NCBI GenBank assembly: GCA_024684065.1
Contig: JAIKXO010000128.1
Span: 1-6,611, forward strand
DNA from: Lachnospiraceae bacterium
Lineage (GTDB): Bacteria; Bacillota_A; Clostridia; Lachnospirales; Lachnospiraceae
Reading direction: 5' to 3'
DNA: 6,611 nucleotides
Position numbers and translations under genes: made by a program
Shown here: positions 6,364-6,611 of the stretch, piece by piece
Layout of the letters: each line of letters starts with the position of its first letter
Numbering within the stretch: position 1 is the first letter of the stretch
Notes under the pieces: model-generated
Seen by the model: only the letters and a program-made list of their open reading frames with translations
What the model was told of the DNA's origin: nothing
The model's database searches: none

Positions 6364-6381
6364 TTGTTAAAAATTTAACAT
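6364..6381. promoter_or_regulatory. Rex-type redox operator
   Basis: The plus strand reads TTGTTAAAAATTTAACAT. The published clostridial Rex consensus is TTGTTAANNNNTTAACAA, so 13 of 14 fixed positions match; only the last base differs. It spans roughly +8 to +25 of the predicted transcript, where a bound repressor would block initiation or clearance. Rex senses the NADH/NAD ratio and is known to control butyrate and solvent genes in clostridia, which fits an operon that consumes NADH. Binding here is inferred, not shown. Confidence 0.8.
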
Positions 6382-6394
6382 TCTCTAAACAAAT

Positions 6395-6423
6395 ATTATA
6401 CCATAAAGAATCCCCGCATACAA
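6395..6423 (-). promoter_or_regulatory. Sigma-A promoter with extended -10 for the thl operon
   Basis: On the minus strand TATAAT (6395-6400) is a perfect -10 and is preceded by TGG, giving the extended TGN motif. Exactly 17 nt upstream is TTGTAT (6418-6423), a poor -35 matching TTGACA at three positions. The extended -10 and the A-tracts further upstream may compensate. It is the best promoter in the window and points at thl. Confidence 0.8.
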
Positions 6424-6434
6424 CGAAAAATCCT

Positions 6435-6467
6435 TGTTTTCATCATGTTTTAATCATGTTTTCATAT
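6435..6467. repeat. Three phased 11-bp direct repeats upstream of the promoter
   Basis: On the plus strand the units are TGTTTTCATCA (6435-6445), TGTTTTAATCA (6446-6456) and TGTTTTCATAT (6457-6467). They start exactly 11 bp apart, about one helical turn, and cover roughly -47 to -79 of the predicted start. On the transcribed-strand sense they are AAAA tracts in phase. This suits an activator array, or curved DNA acting like an UP element. Confidence 0.75.
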
Positions 6468-6497
6468 ATCATGATGTGAGGGTAAAAAGTGATATCA

Positions 6498-6531
6498 AGC
6501 GTGGTTCCGTGCTTTGCACTTCCACCACGCT
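6498..6531. repeat. Nested hairpin upstream of the operon
   Basis: AGCGTGGT (6498-6505) pairs with ACCACGCT (6524-6531). Inside it, GTGC (6509-6512) pairs with GCAC (6516-6519) around TTT. The internal loop is nearly balanced, so this is a single two-part stem. No strong T-run follows on either strand. Confidence 0.65.
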
Positions 6532-6549
6532 CCCCAATATTCGCAATCC

Positions 6550-6567
6550 GTGGGGCCCCCTCCCCAC
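6550..6567. repeat. GC-rich hairpin GTGGGG/CCCCAC
   Basis: The perfect 6-bp arms enclose CCCCCT. The TGGGG arm (6551-6555) could instead pair with CCCCA at 6532-6536, so two folds compete. On the plus strand the sequence after it is TTCTTGCT, which is a weak terminator tail at best. Confidence 0.55.
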
Positions 6568-6611
6568 TTCTTGCTCATATTGTGGCGGGTCATAAAACCT
6601 TTCACCCACTG

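Larger units (their letters stand above)
6238..6388 (-). promoter_or_regulatory. Predicted 5' leader of the thl operon
   Basis: If transcription begins about 7 nt past the -10 box, near 6388, the untranslated leader is about 150 nt. It contains the Rex-type operator at its start. A leader stem lies at 6275-6298: GGCT/AGCC outside, then AATAT/ATATT around a CAT loop. A small CTTAT/ATAAG inverted repeat lies at 6263-6275. I recognise no known riboswitch, T-box or terminator-antiterminator pair. Confidence 0.6.
6481..6611. other. GC-richer upstream block with palindromes; no gene assigned
   Basis: The base composition changes visibly from the AT-rich promoter region at about 6480. The block holds two inverted repeats (6498-6531, 6550-6567). 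Both strands have a frame open to the right edge. On the minus strand 38 codons end at TGA 6495-6497. On the plus strand a frame begins at GTG 6489, after a GAGGG at 6477-6482. Neither translation resembles a family I know, so this may be non-coding, the tail of an upstream unit, or part of an interspersed repeat. Confidence 0.4.

Noticed and set aside
6435..6476. Start of a CRISPR array
   Set aside because: The units are 11 bp and contiguous, with no spacers; the layout is of phased promoter repeats.
6489..6611. Divergent gene starting at GTG 6489 on the plus strand
   Set aside because: A GAGGG lies 6 nt upstream, but the roughly 40 codons visible match nothing I know, overlap two palindromes, and compete with an equally open minus-strand frame. 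Kept only as a note within the upstream block.

Overview
The window holds most of a central butyrate-synthesis operon, read entirely on the minus strand: thl, crt, hbd, bcd, etfB, etfA, from the right edge to the left. The gene content, the order, strong AGGAGG-type ribosome binding sites before every gene, and the protein sequences point to an anaerobic, butyrate-forming Firmicute. The order matches that reported for Butyrivibrio fibrisolvens, so a Lachnospiraceae-type clostridium is the best guess. The genus cannot be settled from the window.

Layout in transcription order. 6611-6481 is a short, visibly GC-richer block with two palindromes and no convincing gene. 6480-6395 is AT-rich and carries three helically phased 11-bp repeats followed by a good extended -10 promoter (TATAAT at 6395-6400). 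A near-perfect Rex-type redox operator lies at 6364-6381, just downstream of the predicted transcript start, and a leader of about 150 nt follows. Then come thl (6237-5044), crt (4978-4193), hbd (4105-3266), bcd (3129-1963), etfB (1751-966, GTG start) and etfA (from 920, running off the left edge without its last few dozen residues). The thl and crt starts given here are downstream of the longest possible open frames, because the ribosome binding sites and family N-termini place them there.

The enzymes work as one pathway. Thl condenses two acetyl-CoA to acetoacetyl-CoA. Hbd reduces this to 3-hydroxybutyryl-CoA, Crt dehydrates it to crotonyl-CoA, and Bcd with EtfA/EtfB reduces that to butyryl-CoA. 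EtfB carries a segment typical of electron-bifurcating ETFs, so the last step probably also reduces ferredoxin. No gene for turning butyryl-CoA into butyrate is present.

The coding content is ordinary and well known; I see no new protein system. The points worth a second look are regulatory or structural: the Rex box and promoter layout, the phased upstream repeats, the hairpins in the gaps between genes, and the 211-bp bcd-etfB gap, which contains an AT-only double palindrome and is almost exactly filled by a 67-codon open frame.
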